Assembly: GCF_000699445.3 (NCBI RefSeq)
Contig: NC_067201.1
Coordinates: 21,059,001-21,123,000 of the forward strand
DNA length: 64,000 nt
Source: Schistosoma haematobium
Lineage: Eukaryota > Platyhelminthes > Trematoda > Strigeidida > Schistosomatidae
Direction of reading: 5' to 3'
The translations under genes were made by a program, and so were the position numbers. Shown one piece after another: positions 23,192 through 34,300 of the stretch (position 1 is its first letter; every line of letters begins with the position of its first letter). The notes below the pieces were generated by a model. That model did not search any database and was not told the DNA's origin. It was given only the letters and a program-made list of their open reading frames with translations.

Positions 23192-23539
23192 AAATCTACT
23201 ATTACTAATGAAAGAGAGCACAGGTCAAGACAACCGAAAACCCAACATAAAATTACAGAGCGTCTCGGTAATATATAGGAATCATACATGAAATACTTCA
23301 TTTCCACGTTTCCATCATTTGTCTTTAATATTCTGTATAATTCTTCTAATTCACAATTTCTAATTCCATTTTCTTCAAGTCGACCTTCGTGGCATTCTCT
23401 TGCCAGGTTTTCCACTTCCGATTGGAGTTAGATAGTACTTGTGTCTGTCGATACTATTGCGTTATCCACTTAGCTACTGAGCCACTTGCTTGTGTAATGG
23501 GGTGAATTTTAAATTCATCTGGTATTGTGTACTTGAATC

Positions 23540-23760
23540 TTCCCATTGACGTTTAGGACTGCAATTGATCAGTCTGTTATCGGCATATGTGCATACTGTG
23601 CATATGCCTCGATATTGCCTTAATTCACAAGTATTCTAAGCAAAGATGGATAATGGCTATCAGTGGAATCCAGGATGTGCGTTTCGTCCTATTTGGGACT
23701 CATCAGCTGGATGTAGCTGCATCTCGGAGTTGATGTTCACTGCAGGACTCCAACTCAGTG
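23540..23760 (-). repeat. Sm-alpha type SINE, antisense copy with hammerhead
   Basis: Minus-strand order is a decayed tRNA-like head region, the hammerhead (23661-23716), then GCCATTATCCATCTTTGC and the CATATGCAC...GGACTGCAATTGATCAG block. It faces the partial copy at 23790-23970. Confidence 0.65.
23661..23716 (-). ncRNA. Hammerhead ribozyme (Sm-alpha type), best-preserved copy
   Basis: On the minus strand: ATCCAG (stem I 5'), CTGATGA (core), GTCC-CAAATA-GGAC (stem II), GAAA (core), ACGCACAT (stem III), C17 at 23674, CTGGAT (stem I 3'). Stem I has six pairs, stem II four, and every core residue is intact. Stem III has one C-A mismatch, consistent with a CG to CA change. This is the organisation known for schistosome Sm-alpha hammerheads, whose short stem III is typical of the family. 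Confidence 0.8.
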
Positions 23761-23789
23761 CTGTTCGCCTTAAGTGTCATCGCGTTATC

Positions 23790-23970
23790 GACTTAGCTTT
23801 TGAGTCCTTATAGCCACCTGGTTGTATAAACAAGACGATACGCGCATCCTGGATTCCACTGTTAGCCATTATCCATCTTTGCTTAGAATACTTGTGAATT
23901 AAGGTAATATCGTGGCAATATGCACATATGCCAATAAGAGACTGGTCAATTGCAGTCCTAAACACCAAGT
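23790..23970 (+). repeat. Sm-alpha SINE fragment, sense copy, hammerhead lost
   Basis: GCGCATCCTGGATTCCACTG keeps the hammerhead 3' arm, but the CUGANGA part is gone and GAAA reads GATA. It is near complementary to 23545-23680, forming a large hairpin. Confidence 0.6.
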
Positions 23971-23999
23971 CGAGTCATAGGACTGTTTATTATCTGCCG

Positions 24000-24850
24000 T
24001 AGTTGTGAAAATAATTAAATAGTCTAATTATAAATATAGCTGCTAGAATTGTGTAGTTTTAATTTACCGTATCATTCAACTCGATAGAACTAATAAAAAA
24101 AGGATTTCATTGTAACTAAAATCTGAATGTTACCAAGGATCTCCAGCTAATGATGCTTAGTGTTAAGAGCACTATAGGTAGAAATGTTAGATAACTGGGA
24201 CCAACAGTTGGTAACTTCATAAATCGGTATAATTTCTGGATCTCATCAAGTGAAATATTTTTCCCCTGTATTAGCTAGTAATTCAATTCATGGTAGACGA
24301 TAGTTCAATACGTGACATATACCTAAGGTACATATATATGATAATGTAGGATTTAAATTGATAGATGCTCTCTGTACTGATACTAAATTGTTGGTTATCA
24401 GCTCATCAGCATTGATAGCATGATGTAAATAATTGAGTTGGTCAATGCATTCAACTGCTTCATTTATCATTGATTAACCCGATATAGACCAATGGTATAA
24501 TGATGTTTCTCATCTGAGATTTATGTTTAGTGAACTCGTATAAAGTTTACGTTAGACAAATCACTGCTCACCATAATTAACCAATCATAAGAATCTACCA
24601 TTCACTTTAAGCTATGACCCCAGAATCATAGATACCTTTAAAGGAGTATCTGCTGTACTCTACTCATCCATGTGGTTAATATATTAAGTCATTTAAAGTT
24701 TTGATGAGATAATCACATTCAGTGAGTTCATGACCTAAGTATGAAGTAAACATGTTACAACTCATTCACAGTGTACGAAATACAATTATAGAAAGGGTTT
24801 CCAGTATCTTTTACAGAAAAAAAACTTGGATCTTACATGTTGATTCACAA

Positions 24851-24886
<36 letters not shown>

Positions 24887-25070
24887 TAGCTGGATTTTAA
24901 CCTTTTAGTATTTCATAGATTCTATACGTAGTTTATTCAACTTCAAAGTAAATTGAGGGAATAAAAATGTTAGTTGACAAACTCCTAGATGTATTCATCA
25001 TATCCAATTCAAACTATTCAGTAACATATTTATTTCATCTATCATTTTATACAAAACATTTCTAGAAGTA
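24000..25070. other. Intergenic DNA with an (ATT)n tract
   Basis: No gene or named element seen between the SINE pair and the repeat at 25075, apart from an uninterrupted (ATT)n run at about 24853-24895. Confidence 0.4.
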
Positions 25071-25074
25071 GACA

Positions 25075-25284
25075 TTCACTTGATGTCGCTTTACTTGTAT
25101 TTTCCCATTGTTATTTAAGACTTCAAATGATTCCACTGTTAGTCACAATCCATCTTTGCTTAAAAAGCTTGTGACTTAAGGCTATATCAAGGTAATCCGC
25201 ACATATGCCAACATGAGACTCATCAATTGCACTCGTAAATAACAATGGAAAGATACAAGTAAAACAACATCAAGTGAATCCATG
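25075..25284. repeat. Sm-alpha fragments forming an inverted repeat
   Basis: TTCACTTGATGTCGCTTTAC... at 25075 is answered at 25236-25284 by its reverse complement (about 40 bp per arm, few mismatches). The SINE blocks ATTCCACTGTTAGTCAC and GCACATATGCCAACATGAG lie between the arms. No hammerhead core remains. Confidence 0.55.
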
Positions 25285-25289
25285 ACGTA

Positions 25290-25372
25290 TCAGTCTAGCA
25301 CGGCGAATGCTTAACGTTTAGACTACTGAGTCGACATCCAACGGTGTTAATGTCTAACTTCAACCAATCCAC

Positions 25373-25439
<67 letters not shown>
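25290..25439. repeat. SINE head joined to a (TA)n microsatellite
   Basis: The antisense head of the hammerhead SINE family (GTCGACATCCAACGGTGTTAATG to CAACCAATCCACG) ends abruptly in an uninterrupted (TA)n run at 25374-25439. Confidence 0.6.
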
Positions 25440-25441
<2 letters not shown>

Positions 25442-25723
25442 GAGATTCTTAATGAATTTAAGGAATGTGTCTCAGAAGAATCAAATCCTGATGACCTCAG
25501 ATCAAATGTTGTTCATTCTCAACATGTAGTCACTTCCAATGAATTCTTTATTCAATGCGAGAAATATATTTTAAATAAAGTCGCATTAATTGTAACTTGG
25601 ATATATGAAGATCCAACATTATTTCGTGGGGAAGAAAATGCTGGAGAATTTAAAGTTATAGGTCAGGATCTAAACTTCGAATCTTCAAAAAAGAGGGAGG
25701 TGTTATATTCTAATGGAGATTAA
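25439..25723 (+). pseudogene. Open frame just upstream of an LTR-like block; possible LTR-element 3' coding end
   Basis: A frame without an ATG start stays open for about 94 codons to a TAA at 25721. It is acidic and contains YEDPTLFRG and VIGQDLNFE. It sits 15 bp before the LTR-like sequence at 25739, where the 3' end of an LTR retrotransposon's internal region would lie. I do not recognise the domain, so this is inference from position. Confidence 0.35.
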
Positions 25724-25738
25724 ATTACGGATACCTTC

Positions 25739-26180
25739 TGAGGACTATTAATGGACTAATATTACACATATATATTCCTATTGTATAACTATTCAGTAAT
25801 TAGATTATGTATATTCATATTCCTTTTATTATAAGCTTTATTTTGGTTTAGACACTATTATGATACGGTTTACTATTCTTAAGTTATGTTCAGTTTATTG
25901 ATTACAGTCTCTCACAATCACAGCCACTTTGGGCTTGATTTTGTACAAACGTTATTTCCTGTTTTATGGTGTAATGTGGTCTGTTTGGTTGGTATATAAA
26001 CCAAGTATGTTTGAAATAAAAGATTTGCATAGTAGAAGCTGTCATCGGTGTTCTAGACTCAACTGGACGGGCTAGGCGAACAAAGTAACCAATAAAGATG
26101 CTAGGTTGCTCATTTTGGTCAAATATCATCGGTTTGGTACAGTGCCAATATTTGTAAAAGTCATATTTCAATTGACAAAT
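25739..26180 (+). mobile_element. LTR-like sequence, copy 1
   Basis: Aligns by eye with 39527-40001 and 50360-50807. Shared words: TATTCATATTCCTTTTATTATAAGCTT, GTTATGTTCAGT.TATTGATTACAG, CACAGCCACTTTGG, GTGTAATGTGGTCTG and GGTATATAAACCAAGTATGTTTGAAATA. The TATATAAAC motif followed by a conserved stretch looks like an LTR promoter. Confidence 0.5.
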
Positions 26181-26223
26181 AAATCAAGTGGTAACTAGAC
26201 AAGTTTAAAGTTACCACAAAAAC

Positions 26224-26225
<2 letters not shown>

Positions 26226-26259
<34 letters not shown>
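26226..26259. repeat. (TA)n microsatellite
   Basis: Uninterrupted TA dinucleotide run of about 34 bp. Confidence 0.9.
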
Positions 26260-26261
<2 letters not shown>

Positions 26262-26334
26262 ATCTTCAATAAAAACTGTTTAAAATCTTTAGAAAGAAAA
26301 AAAAGAAAACTCTGATGACTACAAAATGGGATCG

Positions 26335-27106
26335 CCCCCAAATGCCCTGGTACGGCCGAGATTGTGAAGAGTCAACTCTTCCTCTCTAAATGCTCTCACA
26401 TGGACCAACGTGTATACAACCACTATCAGGGAAGTCCTACCTGATAAGTCTTGTCGATCGAACGCTAAATTCGTTTTCCTAAGCTATTCTGGTAACCCGC
26501 GGACTAGAACTACACAGCGAATTGAACACCAGAGAGAAAATACTTTATCCCAAGGTTCATTGTTGTACAGAAAAAATGGGTATTTATAGATGTTAACGTT
26601 TGTTAAATCAACATCATATTTCAGCCAATCCGTTAACGACATATTATGCTACTGACCAATAGTAGCACGCCATGTTGGAATTCTAGAATGCTCCACCGTG
26701 CTGTGATTGGCTAGAACTTTTCGGCTCCTTTTAGGCCTCTGGAGGCTCCGTTGAAGTTCTTCGAAAGCCGACTCAACACTACCCACCACCTTTTCGTGTT
26801 GGGAGTGCTGTTTACTAAATTGAGAGGACAAAAAGCGAATGTCCGGCGCTTTAATGGGGTTGGTGGATATGGAGGTTCCACCTAGGGGATTTGGAAAATC
26901 CTCATTCCAAATTAATGGTGTACATGGGGTCCAGTATCCTGAAGGAACAAATGGCGTATGAATCAATCGTTGGTCACCGGCTACCATGGGAATGGATCTC
27001 CTTACAACGCTCCACTGCCTTGTGGATGAGACTTTCGGATCGAAGGCTCCGGATGTGGCTCCCTAAGAAAACCAACTGCTATGGTTTGGGCACCAGGATA
27101 GTATTT
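26335..27106 (+). repeat. AAAT-tailed repeat (copy 6), split by a solo LTR
   Basis: The left part (26335-26441) and right part (26779-27106) together follow the family from CCCCAAATGCCCTGG to GGCACCAGGATAGTAT. Between them is a 337-bp insertion with target-site duplication. The 3' tail is missing. Confidence 0.7.
26442..26778. mobile_element. Solo LTR, 337 bp, with 5-bp target duplication
   Basis: The insertion begins TGATAAGTC and ends GACTCAACA (TG..CA ends) and is flanked on both sides by CTACC (26437-26441 and 26779-26783). The interrupted host repeat is known from intact copies in this window, so the borders are clear. It differs from the LTR-like family at 25739, 39527 and 50360. Confidence 0.75.
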
Positions 27107-27159
27107 GAAGTATTTGAAGTTTCATATCACGAACCAGCCTTCATTAGACCTTAAATAAA

Positions 27160-27450
27160 AAGCAGGAAGTATTAGATACCTGTTACATCCTAGTACGGGA
27201 CTAATCAGTAATGTGTATCCACGATCTCACAAGGATTCAAATGATAGTCACGTAATATCATGAATATACTTAAGTTAAAAATGTAAAGCAATACATGACG
27301 ACTAAGTAATTTGGAGGTTAAGCGACTCCACTAGTCTTGAAGATCCTAGGTCCGAACCCAGGTGAGGTCAAAGAGTCAGTCCCGTACTAAGACGAAACAG
27401 GTGTCTATTGCACTCAGGTTTTCAGTTGATTGTTTTAATCACAGCATCAT
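27160..27450. repeat. Decayed hammerhead SINE fragments, facing pair
   Basis: An antisense fragment (TTACATCCTAGTACGGGACTAATCAGTAATGTG) is followed by a sense fragment (CCTAGGTCCGAACCCAGG ... GTCCCGTACTAAGACGAAAC). Neither keeps a full ribozyme core. Confidence 0.5.
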
Positions 27451-27601
27451 AAAAACATATGGTATACCTTAGTTGTTTCATCCTCAGTGGTGGTCACCAA
27501 AGATTCCCAAAACGAACAAACCTACAATATTCATGTCTCATGGTTAGAACATTAGGTCATACAGATGCATTCGTCATATGTGCTGTAGAACCTAGAACAT
27601 C

Positions 27602-27650
27602 GCGTCGGTGATTCAATGGTAGAATGCCCACCTACCGCACGGGCGCTCCA
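27602..27650 (+). pseudogene. tRNA-Gly-like 5' half fused to a repeat
   Basis: GCGTCGGTGATTCAATGGTAGAAT matches the acceptor and D-arm of a tRNA-Gly. An anticodon loop CTACCGC (anticodon ACC) follows, but the anticodon stem has two mismatches. The T-arm is absent; sequence switches directly into the AAAT-tailed repeat at GGTATACAGCC. Either a template-switch chimera or a tRNA pseudogene. Confidence 0.5.
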
Positions 27651-28068
27651 GGTATACAGCCACTGCCAGGTAAGTCGTACTCACTGCCTTCTCACACCAC
27701 GGGTGTCGTTTACAAAATTGAGAAGACGAAAAGCGAATATCCGGCGATTTAACCGGGTTGGAGGACACACAGAGTCCACCTAGAAAAGTTTTAAAACTGA
27801 TTTCAAACCAATGGTGCATATGGTCTCCAGTATCCTGAGGGAACAAATAGTGTATGAACCAATCGTTGGTCACCGGCTACCATGGTACTGCATTTCCTGA
27901 CGTTACTCCACTGCCTTGTGGACTAGACCTTTAAGTCAGTGTCTCGGGTTGTGGCTCCCTAAGAAGGTCACTTGCTTCGGTTTGGTGAGCACCCGGGTAG
28001 TATCTCACCCCTAACATAAATCTATTTCATGAATCTTTATACCAATGTTTATATGTTTAAATAAACAA
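27651..28068 (+). repeat. AAAT-tailed repeat (copy 7)
   Basis: From TACAGCCACTGCCAGG through GCGAATATCCGGCG, CCAAACCAATGGTGC and GTTTAAATAAACAAAAC. It lies just downstream of the protease gene's last exon. Confidence 0.7.
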
Positions 28069-28212
28069 AACAAAATGGGGGGGGGTATATTTTAATTACT
28101 AATTTATCTAATAAATTTACATAAATAATAAAATCAATAAAAAATATATTCAATTGATCATATTCATATCGATTTTTCGTTAGAAGAAATCTTAATAAAG
28201 TAACTGATAGAG

Positions 28213-28235
28213 ATTATTATTATTATTATTATTAT
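28213..28235. repeat. (ATT)n tract
   Basis: Uninterrupted ATT/TTA repeat close to the 3' end of the protease gene. Confidence 0.85.
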
Positions 28236-28308
28236 CAATAGTATGTTTTTTTTCTCATTGATGTTTTTCTTTTTTTCTCCTTTTTTTCTTTCTTTTTTTT
28301 TGATTTTT

Positions 28309-31300
28309 TTAAAATATCTTTGTTGCTAATTGTTTTGATAACCAATCCATATGTGATGTTGTTGATGTATAAACACCAGGATTTAAACCACAACCACGTG
28401 CTAAACCAAAACTTGTTACACCAACAACATGCCAACGATTAGTCTCTTCTAAATAACAATAAAGACCACCACCACTATCACCTGCACATGTATCCTAAGG
28501 ATTCGAATTATTAAAAAAAAGAAACGAAAAGAAAAACAGTTGCCCAATTGAATAGAAAATCAGTAGATATTCAAGAAGGAATAAGTATATGACGAAGAGT
28601 ATGAAGAAATGTCAACAAGTTAATCATCATGTTCAGGGATTTAGAGATTGATCGTTTGCATATAAGACCGAAGGTCATGGGTTCGAGTCCCGTGTGCGGA
28701 ATCATGGATGCATACTGCTAAAGAGTTCGGTCCAAGTACGCGGGCAGTATCACAACCCACATACAAATCAAGAGGCTTATTTGTGTGGCGCCTATGTATT
28801 CTATGCCCCTTTGTAACAATATTTATGTGTTCAAATAAAATAAAATAAATAGTTAAAACACTGAACCTATTCAAATATACTAATCATAGTTTATCTCAAT
28901 TTACTTTTTATCATATGACATGATAAAATATAATAAAATAATATAGTATCATTTATGCAAAATGTTGCTTCAGGATTGGGCTGCATCGGCACCTGAACTA
29001 ATGATAGGGAGTGAAGTAGTTGAGAGTGTCGTCCACTTCACTTATCTTGGGAGTCTCGTCAGCCTTTGTGGTCTGATGTGTAACGAAATTTCAGCACGGA
29101 TACAGAAGACTCGACTAGATTTTGCCAACTTGGGTCATTTATGGCGTAGGTGAGATATCCGTCTATCAACCAAAGGACAGGTTTACTGCGCAGCAGTTCG
29201 TTCCGTCTTACTTTATGGCAGTGAACATGGTCGGTAAGAGCAGTTGATATTCGTAGGTTACTAGTGTTCAATCATAGATGTCTTCGAAACATTGCTCGTA
29301 TATCCTGCGACCACCGAGTAAGTAATGTAGTTGTTAGGAAACAGGTACTACATAAGGATGGTAATTCAAATGATGAAGTAGTGGAACTTCATCAGTTGAG
29401 ATGGTTACTACACGTGTTACATATGTCCAACAACCGACTGCCTCGACGTGCGATGTTTTATGGTGTAGGAGTAGGTTAGAAGAAAGCTAGGGGCGGTCAG
29501 ACCAAAACATGACACAAATCCATGAAGTCACTGATAAATGGACTGAGCCATGTTGTTAGGTGTAGACTATCTGTTTGGAATCCGCGAGGTGATAGCAATC
29601 GATGGTTAGAGACCCTGAATGACATGGCTCAAAATTATTTGCAATGGTGCAGGTGCATACACTCTCTGTGTTCTCCCAAATTCTAAGTTTCTGAATTTTT
29701 CTTTCCAAATTTACTTCACTGAGTTGTACTTCTTGAATAACATCTTCAAACCGCAGTCTTTCAGATTATTGCCTATACTTTTATTACCTCTACCACTTTT
29801 GGATTTGAATCGACAATAGTATCTGTGTGTTAATGTGGTATTGCAACTTGAACTGATGTACGTACGTACGAAGTTCTACGTTGTTGTTGAATGAATGACC
29901 GATATCCGTTTCCATCGTTGAAAATTCCTTTGCAAGTCAACAGTAATCATGCTCATTAACTAACTTGTCATTTTTCCTCTTTTTTTTACTGGAACTATAT
30001 TCATTAATGATTTTCATAAATTTAGCTCATCATCGATTTACCCTACGAAGAATGGGAAACCCCAATAAATTGCAAACTTTTGATGTTTTCTTTAATCCAG
30101 GATGTCATCGGTCTTATGAACACTTGATGATGGATTGATGATTAAATATAAATGATGAGCGAATTCATACAATCATTCTTACTATTGAGTACAAACAGTG
30201 AGACTATAATTTATGAACGACCTTTGAGTGACGCTAGACTGACCTTGAGAGTGTTCACTTAATAACCAAGACCAAATGAGGATTATAAACCAGTATAAGG
30301 AATTACAACTATGATTTACAGTTGATGATTAAGGTTAGGAATTAGATTTCGGGTTTTCATCATGAATTGATATCACCTAAAATACCAAAACTTTATTTAA
30401 TCAAATGGATGAGTGATTTTCGCGCCAAAATCCGAGACCTACAATCTTATACGTGATTGACTCGTCCATAAATTACAGTCCCACCGTATAAACATTAGAA
30501 AAATTGTCATCTGAAGACTGATTAATCAAAGTATGTTAACTAATTTGATAATTAACTATTCTTTAGAGTTAATCAACTCCTATCAAACGATAAACAATGT
30601 TACTAATGGTATAATCGACTTGAATAATAAGCGTACTACGTTTGGATGTTACATCAGTATTAAAGAGAAGAAGAAACTACATGTCAGTTATTACACAATA
30701 ATTGATTATTTGAAATATCTAACTTCTACATTAAATCAGTTGCAGCTCAAATAGCTTAGTGATACCACTTCTAATGTTGATCTTAAATGAAGGGGGTTAG
30801 TATTTCACTTAAAATATCAACTTCTTCAACAACAAAAAAATAGATGAAATACCTTGTCAGTTAAGTATAATCTAGAACCATATGTGATCTTGTAGCTTCT
30901 TTCTTAAACTATCCTTAAACGATCAATTTCAGTTCTTTTACTGACAGATTCACTATATTAAAAGCATCAGTCATCATCAGTTCATCAGCCTATTGTTATA
31001 TGTTGTAATTGTATATGCAATTAATCAGATAATTTCTTAATTAGAAGGTATATTAGGATAGATACTCAGTTCATGTATTTATACTTTGAATATATATCGT
31101 CTCACTATTGTAAAAGAAGAATTAATAAACATGAATAGCAACTGAAAAGAAATGGAAAGGATTGCCCAAGACAGAGTTGGATGGAGGATGCCTGGTGATC
31201 GGCCTATACTCCTCTGTGAGAGGTAATAGGCATAAGTAAGTAAGTATGTAAGTACTCTCAGTTATTCATTTATTTATATCAACGAAAGTGTATTTTACTC

Positions 31301-34300
31301 ATAGGTTCTTTTTTTAATACTAGAGATTAACACTTTAATGATCAAATCTCTATATGTACATGAACATTGAACTGCAAGTACATCTAACTGATGAGTTTCA
31401 AACAGAATGAATCAGTAGATGGATTCTATTATTAGTGATTATCAGTATGGGGTTGTGGAGATTATTAAGTTTTTGATTGAGATCATGGACCGATTAATGT
31501 TAGATCATCATTGAAAACCTTGAAGTACTGGATCTCCGTTTAGTCCTATTATATGACTTCTCAGCAGTGCACATCTACGATCTCCGCAAGCAGGATTCAA
31601 ACCCAGGGACTTAAGTCTCGCTCTCGAACGCTGGCATCCAATGATGTAAATGTCTTATCTCAACCAATCCACAAAATCGCGCGACCATCTTCCATTTTAC
31701 CGCGGTAGATACCTGTATTATCCAAGACAGATTAACTCCACTGGTTACTGCTTCTCGCTAGAACTCTGAGAATTCTCTCATGAAACTAGTCACTAATAAG
31801 TATATGGTTATGAAGATTATTAAGCTCTTGATTGAGATTTTCATAAATTTTCTTCATTTTTAATGTATATACCAAAAGAATAAACAAAATCATTTCTTAC
31901 TTTATTTCTAGCACCAGCACATACATGAACTTTAGAACTAATATCAGCATAATGTTTACGACAATCTTCTATAGAAACAATTGGTAATTCAACTTCATGT
32001 AATTCTCTTGATGATTCTTCTTCTTCTAATTTTTTAATATTCCATATTGTTGATTCACTTCTACCAAATCTAAATGGTGTTGTAAATAATGATGGAAATG
32101 GTAAAAATAATGATTCTAATATACTATGTATATTATCAAATGTTGGTATTTTTGCACCTTTATTACTACCCCAACCAACAGCATAACATTTGGAATTCGG
32201 TGTTAATTTTAAATCTTTTGTTGGTAAACATGCAAAATCAATTTCTGGTGCTACAAAAAAGAAAAAAACAGAAGTTAAAATGAATAATTTGAAACTGAAG
32301 GTCGTGAGTTCGAACCCAGTGAGCGTGGATCGAAGATGTGCATTGTTGAAGAGTCATACAATAGGATGGAAAACGGAGGTCCAGTGCTTTCAGGTTTTCA
32401 ATGGTGGTCTAACATCAATCGGTTCATGATCTCAATCAAATACTTAATAATCTTCACAACCGCATACTGATAATTACCATTTGCTTACTAGTGACTAGAT
32501 TCGTGAGGGAATTCTCAGAGTTCTAGTGAGAAGCAGTGACCAATGGAGTTAATCCATGTTGGATAATACAGGTATTTACCTCATTACAATGCAAGATGGT
32601 CACGCAATTTTGTGGATTGGTTGAGTTTATACATTAACATCATTGAATGCCAGCCAGCTCAGTGGTCTAGAAGTTAAGCGTTCGATTGCGAGACTGAAGA
32701 CCCTGGGTTTGAATCCGTGAGCTGCATCATGGATGCGCACTACTGAGGAGTCCCATACTAGGACGGAACGGCCGTTCAATAATTCCAGATTTTCAATGAT
32801 GATCTAACATAAATCAATTCATGATCTCAATAAAAAAATGTCAAGAATTTGGATAATATATCTAGTAAAAAACCTAAAATGAACCTCTAATAATTATTAA
32901 ACAAAAGAATTGTCAATATCAATGTTTGGAGGCTGTAAGTGACATGGATCAGAATCGATCACAATGGCGTAGCTATGTACACTCTCTGTCTTTCCTTAAA
33001 CTATGCGATTAGAATTACTTTCTACCTCTCTACCAACTAATTCTCTCTTCTTGTACTAGATCCTTATATGCAGTCTTTCTTTTCTATATTACTACCATTG
33101 AAGTGACTACTTCTATGAATTCAGTGTTCATCTTACTGTGCTAATGATGTACGGCATCTTAGACCAATGCATATATGTGCCTTGTCCTACGTTTTTAGCT
33201 GACTAACCGACTGACAATATCAGTGTTCTACAACCCCTAGTACTCTCAATCAGTTTGATCATGATGGTCTATATTTGTCTAACTACCGATGAATAAATGA
33301 TGTGATTTCTATGTTAGTATAACTGTAAATCACTCGTTGTACCTGTTCAATGTGTAGATTCTTCCCTTTTTTGTGATTGATTATTATTCATTTTCTGTTC
33401 TTGTACCAGTTATCATTATTATATGTTGTAGAAATATACAAAACCCTAAAGGTACTCAATAATCTTGGGACAATGCGTAAACTATATAATATCAGACGAG
33501 TAGGAAGTTGAAAATTCTGATTTTCTGGAACTTCTAGAGATGCAGTTGAATGATGGAAACAGAGGTTTGACAAATGCATCATCATAAGGACTAAGCATTT
33601 TGGCGTCAGTAATGCTAATGTGAAACTCCACCTGTAGCTTTTCCGAACTTACTGCCGGTCCCAAGCCCGGGTAAAGGAGGAGGGTTGGGTATGGGGTTAG
33701 CGACCCCATCCCGTAGAAAACTAACTCGCTAAAAAAACGCTAACCAGCAAAAATAATTCAAACCATTTCAGTAAGTAAGTAAGTAATACTAATGTGACCT
33801 GGAATCTCCTTTCGAATACTTATTGGATAGACTAGATGTTTCGAAAGCCTCTTATATGAAAGGTTTCAAAATTATGTACCAATTTTATCGAACACTTTAA
33901 CAAATAAAACATATTCTTGACTTTTAATGGTTTTCTAGGAGTAGTTTGTAACATAGAAAAAGGAAATTTAATAATCTCCACAAACGTTCCTACCACTAAC
34001 AGTAACCATGTTCCCAATGATGATTACTTTCAAGATGGAATTCTTGGAGTTTTAGTTAGAAGTCGTGACCAATGGAGTTCAACCATCTCGAGTTTGAAAC
34101 TGTTAGCAGTCAGTCATCAAATATCGTGAGTTGATTGAAGTTAAGCATATGCACTATTTGATTCCAGTCCAATGGTCTAGAGGTTAGACCTTCAAGTGCG
34201 AGAATGAAAGCCATGAGTTCGGTTCCCAGTGATGAATTTATGGATGTGTACCCCTGAGTATTTCCTTACTGGGACTAAACGACTGTTCATGACTTCCAGG

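Noticed and set aside
25344..25529. 61-codon frame with an Ile-Tyr run
   Set aside because: A (TA)n artefact. A different frame after the microsatellite is open for longer and is listed instead.
28235..28435. 66-codon minus-strand frame with a Trp/Cys-rich start
   Set aside because: Out of frame with the protease last exon, which encodes GDSGG on the same strand.
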